Assembly: GCA_964517075.1 (NCBI GenBank)
Contig: CAZFAT010000354.1
Location: 1 to 12,903, forward strand
DNA from: CAZFAT01 sp964517075
Lineage (GTDB): Bacteria > Acidobacteriota > Vicinamibacteria > Vicinamibacterales > SCN-69-37
Length of the DNA: 12,903 nt
Direction of reading: 5' to 3'
Shown here one piece after another: positions 11,646 through 12,903 of this stretch (positions within the stretch are counted from its first letter, which is position 1; each line of letters opens with the position of its first letter). The notes under the pieces were generated by a model, which was given only the letters and a program-made list of their open reading frames with translations, had not been told where the DNA came from and made no database searches. The position numbers and the translations under genes were made by a program.

Positions 11646-12903
11646 ATGAAGGTTTCACGGCGTTACTTCATGTACGGCGCGCTGCTGGCCGGCGCCATCC
11701 CGCGCGGAGGCTTTGGCAGCGTCGTCTCCCTCAAGGCGTTGGGTTATCAGTCGCCCAACGACAAATTGAACATTGCCGGCATCGGCGTGGGCGGCCGCGG
11801 TGGATCGGACCTCGCTGGCGTCGCGTCCGAGAACATCGTGGCGCTCGCCGACGTGGACGCCAGCGCGCTCGCCGCGGGCAAGCAGCGCTATGCGAACGCC
11901 ACGACGTTCAACGACTTCCGGCAGATGTTCGACAAGCAGGCGAAGGGCATCGACGCCGTGACGATCGGGACGCCCGATCACATGCACGGCATCGCGGCGC
12001 TCACGGCCATGCAGCTCGGCAAGCACGTATACGTGGAGAAGCCGCTCGTGCGGACGCCGTGGGAAGCCCGCATCCTCACCCAGGCCGCCGTGAAGTACAA
12101 GGTCGCGACGCAGATGGGCAACCAGGGGTACTCGCACGAAGCCACGCGCATGGCATCCGAGATTCTCTGGTCGGGCGAGATCGGCGAGGTGCGCGAGGTG
12201 CACGCCTGGCGCGGCCGCGCGAGCTGGCCGCAGGGTGCGGCGATGCAGAAGATTCCGGCGCCCGAGCCGGTGCCGCCAACCCTGAACTGGGATGCGTGGC
12301 TGGGCCCGGCCGAGTTCCGCCCCTACACGAACGGCGGCGCGACGGGGGGCAACGGCTTCTACCTGCCGTTCAACTGGCGCGGACACTTCGACTTCGGCAC
12401 GGGCGGCCTCATCGGCGACTGGGGCATTCACATCCTCGGGCCGGCCAACATGGGGCTGCGGCTCGGCGCGCCGACGAGCGTCGAGTGCGTCAAGCAGGAC
12501 GGCACGAGCCCGTTTGCCATCCCTGACAAGATGCACATCCGCTGGGAGTTCCCCGCGCGCGGCAGCATGCCGCCGGTCGCGGTGCACTGGTACGTGGACT
12601 ACAACAACGCCGGCGGCGACGCGTACACGCCGCCGGGCATGACGGTTGAACAGGCCCGGCAGATTCCGGGCACCGGTCCGGCGATTGCCGAGCCACCGGG
12701 CGGCGGACGCGGGCGCGGCGGCGCGGGGCGTGGCGGCGCGCAGGCGGCCGGCGGGCGCGCTGGCGGAGGCAGAGGCAACGCACAGGCGGGCCGGGGCGGA
12801 CGCGGCGGCGGTGGGCCGCAGGGCAGCGGCTACAACCAGATTTTCGTCGGCTCGAAGGGCTACCTCGGCACGAACGGCCGCGGCGAAGGCGTCGGGATGA
12901 TTC
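11646..12903 (+). CDS. Tat-exported Gfo/Idh/MocA family oxidoreductase (3' end outside window)
   Basis: The frame is open for 419 codons to the window end. The N-terminus KVSRRYFM is a twin-arginine signal (S-R-R-x-F), followed by a modest hydrophobic stretch, so the enzyme is probably folded with its cofactor and exported. The Rossmann motif GIGVGGRGG (45-53) is followed by ALADVD (66-71) for the nucleotide ribose. GTPDHMHG (108-115) and VEKPLVRT (130-137) carry the EKP motif, whose lysine is catalytic in this family. DWGIHILG (258-265) fits the D-x-G-x-H pattern of exported members. Members oxidise or rearrange sugars and sugar acids with NAD(P); the substrate is not predictable. An unusual 44-residue glycine/arginine-rich insert spans 352-395. 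A good ribosome binding site and TAGAAT precede it. Confidence 0.92.
   Translation, partial: MKVSRRYFMYGALLAGAIPRGGFGSVVSLKALGYQSPNDKLNIAGIGVGGRGGSDLAGVASENIVALADVDASALAAGKQRYANATTFNDFRQMFDKQAKGIDAVTIGTPDHMHGIAALTAMQLGKHVYVEKPLVRTPWEARILTQAAVKYKVATQMGNQGYSHEATRMASEILWSGEIGEVREVHAWRGRASWPQGAAMQKIPAPEPVPPTLNWDAWLGPAEFRPYTNGGATGGNGFYLPFNWRGHFDFGTGGLIGDWGIHILGPANMGLRLGAPTSVECVKQDGTSPFAIPDKMHIRWEFPARGSMPPVAVHWYVDYNNAGGDAYTPPGMTVEQARQIPGTGPAIAEPPGGGRGRGGAGRGGAQAAGGRAGGGRGNAQAGRGGRGGGGPQGSGYNQIFVGSKGYLGTNGRGEGVGMI
12699..12830 (+). repeat. Gly/Arg-rich low-complexity insert in the oxidoreductase
   Basis: These 44 codons encode residues 352-395, of which 24 are glycine and 7 arginine, with scattered Ala and Gln in RGG/GRG-like arrangement. 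The stretch interrupts the C-terminal domain between T-P-P-G-M-T-V and Y-N-Q-I-F-V-G-S-K-G, both of which look like normal family sequence. It is in frame and without stop codons. It probably forms a flexible surface loop. Confidence 0.85.

Noticed and set aside
1..12903. Mobile element, phage or defence island
   Set aside because: No transposase, integrase, terminal repeats, toxin-antitoxin or nuclease gene was seen, and composition is uniform throughout.

Overview
The window is about 70% GC and almost fully coding. It looks like chromosomal DNA from a free-living Gram-negative bacterium. The best guess is an Acidobacteriota member of the Vicinamibacteria type. The reasons are a Tat-exported Gfo/Idh/MocA oxidoreductase with a Gly/Arg-rich insert, a DUF4382-type lipoprotein, a giant membrane protein with a spermidine-synthase-like domain, a secreted 210-residue conserved protein, and frequent GTG starts without Shine-Dalgarno sites. 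This placement is inferred from gene content and not from a marker gene. No rRNA, tRNA, CRISPR array, insertion sequence or phage gene was seen.

Layout: (1) 1-137 is the tail of a lectin-like/galactose-binding-type protein. (2) 222-653 (+) is a stand-alone SET-domain protein. (3) 731-3025 (-) is the DEAH helicase HrpB. (4) 3142-4260 (+) is an exported protein of a poorly known family (LIC_10091-like) with a methyltransferase-like motif, divergent from hrpB. (5) 4270-5529 (-) is a DadA-type FAD-dependent amino-acid dehydrogenase. (6) 5590-8001 (+) is an 803-residue polytopic membrane protein with a central spermidine-synthase-like domain, divergent from the DadA homologue. (7) 7999-8085 is a short tandem-repeat block. 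(8) 8086-9339 (+) is a 12-helix MFS transporter. (9) 9436-10134 (+) is a DUF4382-type lipoprotein, ending at a strong bidirectional terminator (10161-10203). (10) 10217-10849 (-) and 10888-11412 (-) are a secreted conserved protein and a small lipoprotein. (11) 11646 to the window end (+) is a Tat-exported Gfo/Idh/MocA oxidoreductase, truncated by the window edge.

The genes do not form one obvious pathway. Most are single transcription units in divergent or convergent pairs; the one likely operon is 11412-10217. The clearest cross-cutting pattern is in translation initiation. All five exported proteins start with ATG, and four of them have a textbook GGAGG-type ribosome binding site. All five non-exported proteins lack a Shine-Dalgarno, four of the five start with GTG, and several have a -10-like hexamer 8-11 bases upstream, which suggests leaderless or near-leaderless transcripts. 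Two of these promoters share an identical 14-bp block. Nothing here is clearly a new defence or mobile system. The most interesting items are the start-signal dichotomy, the exported methyltransferase-like protein, the membrane-embedded spermidine-synthase-like protein, and the tandem repeat beginning at a stop codon.
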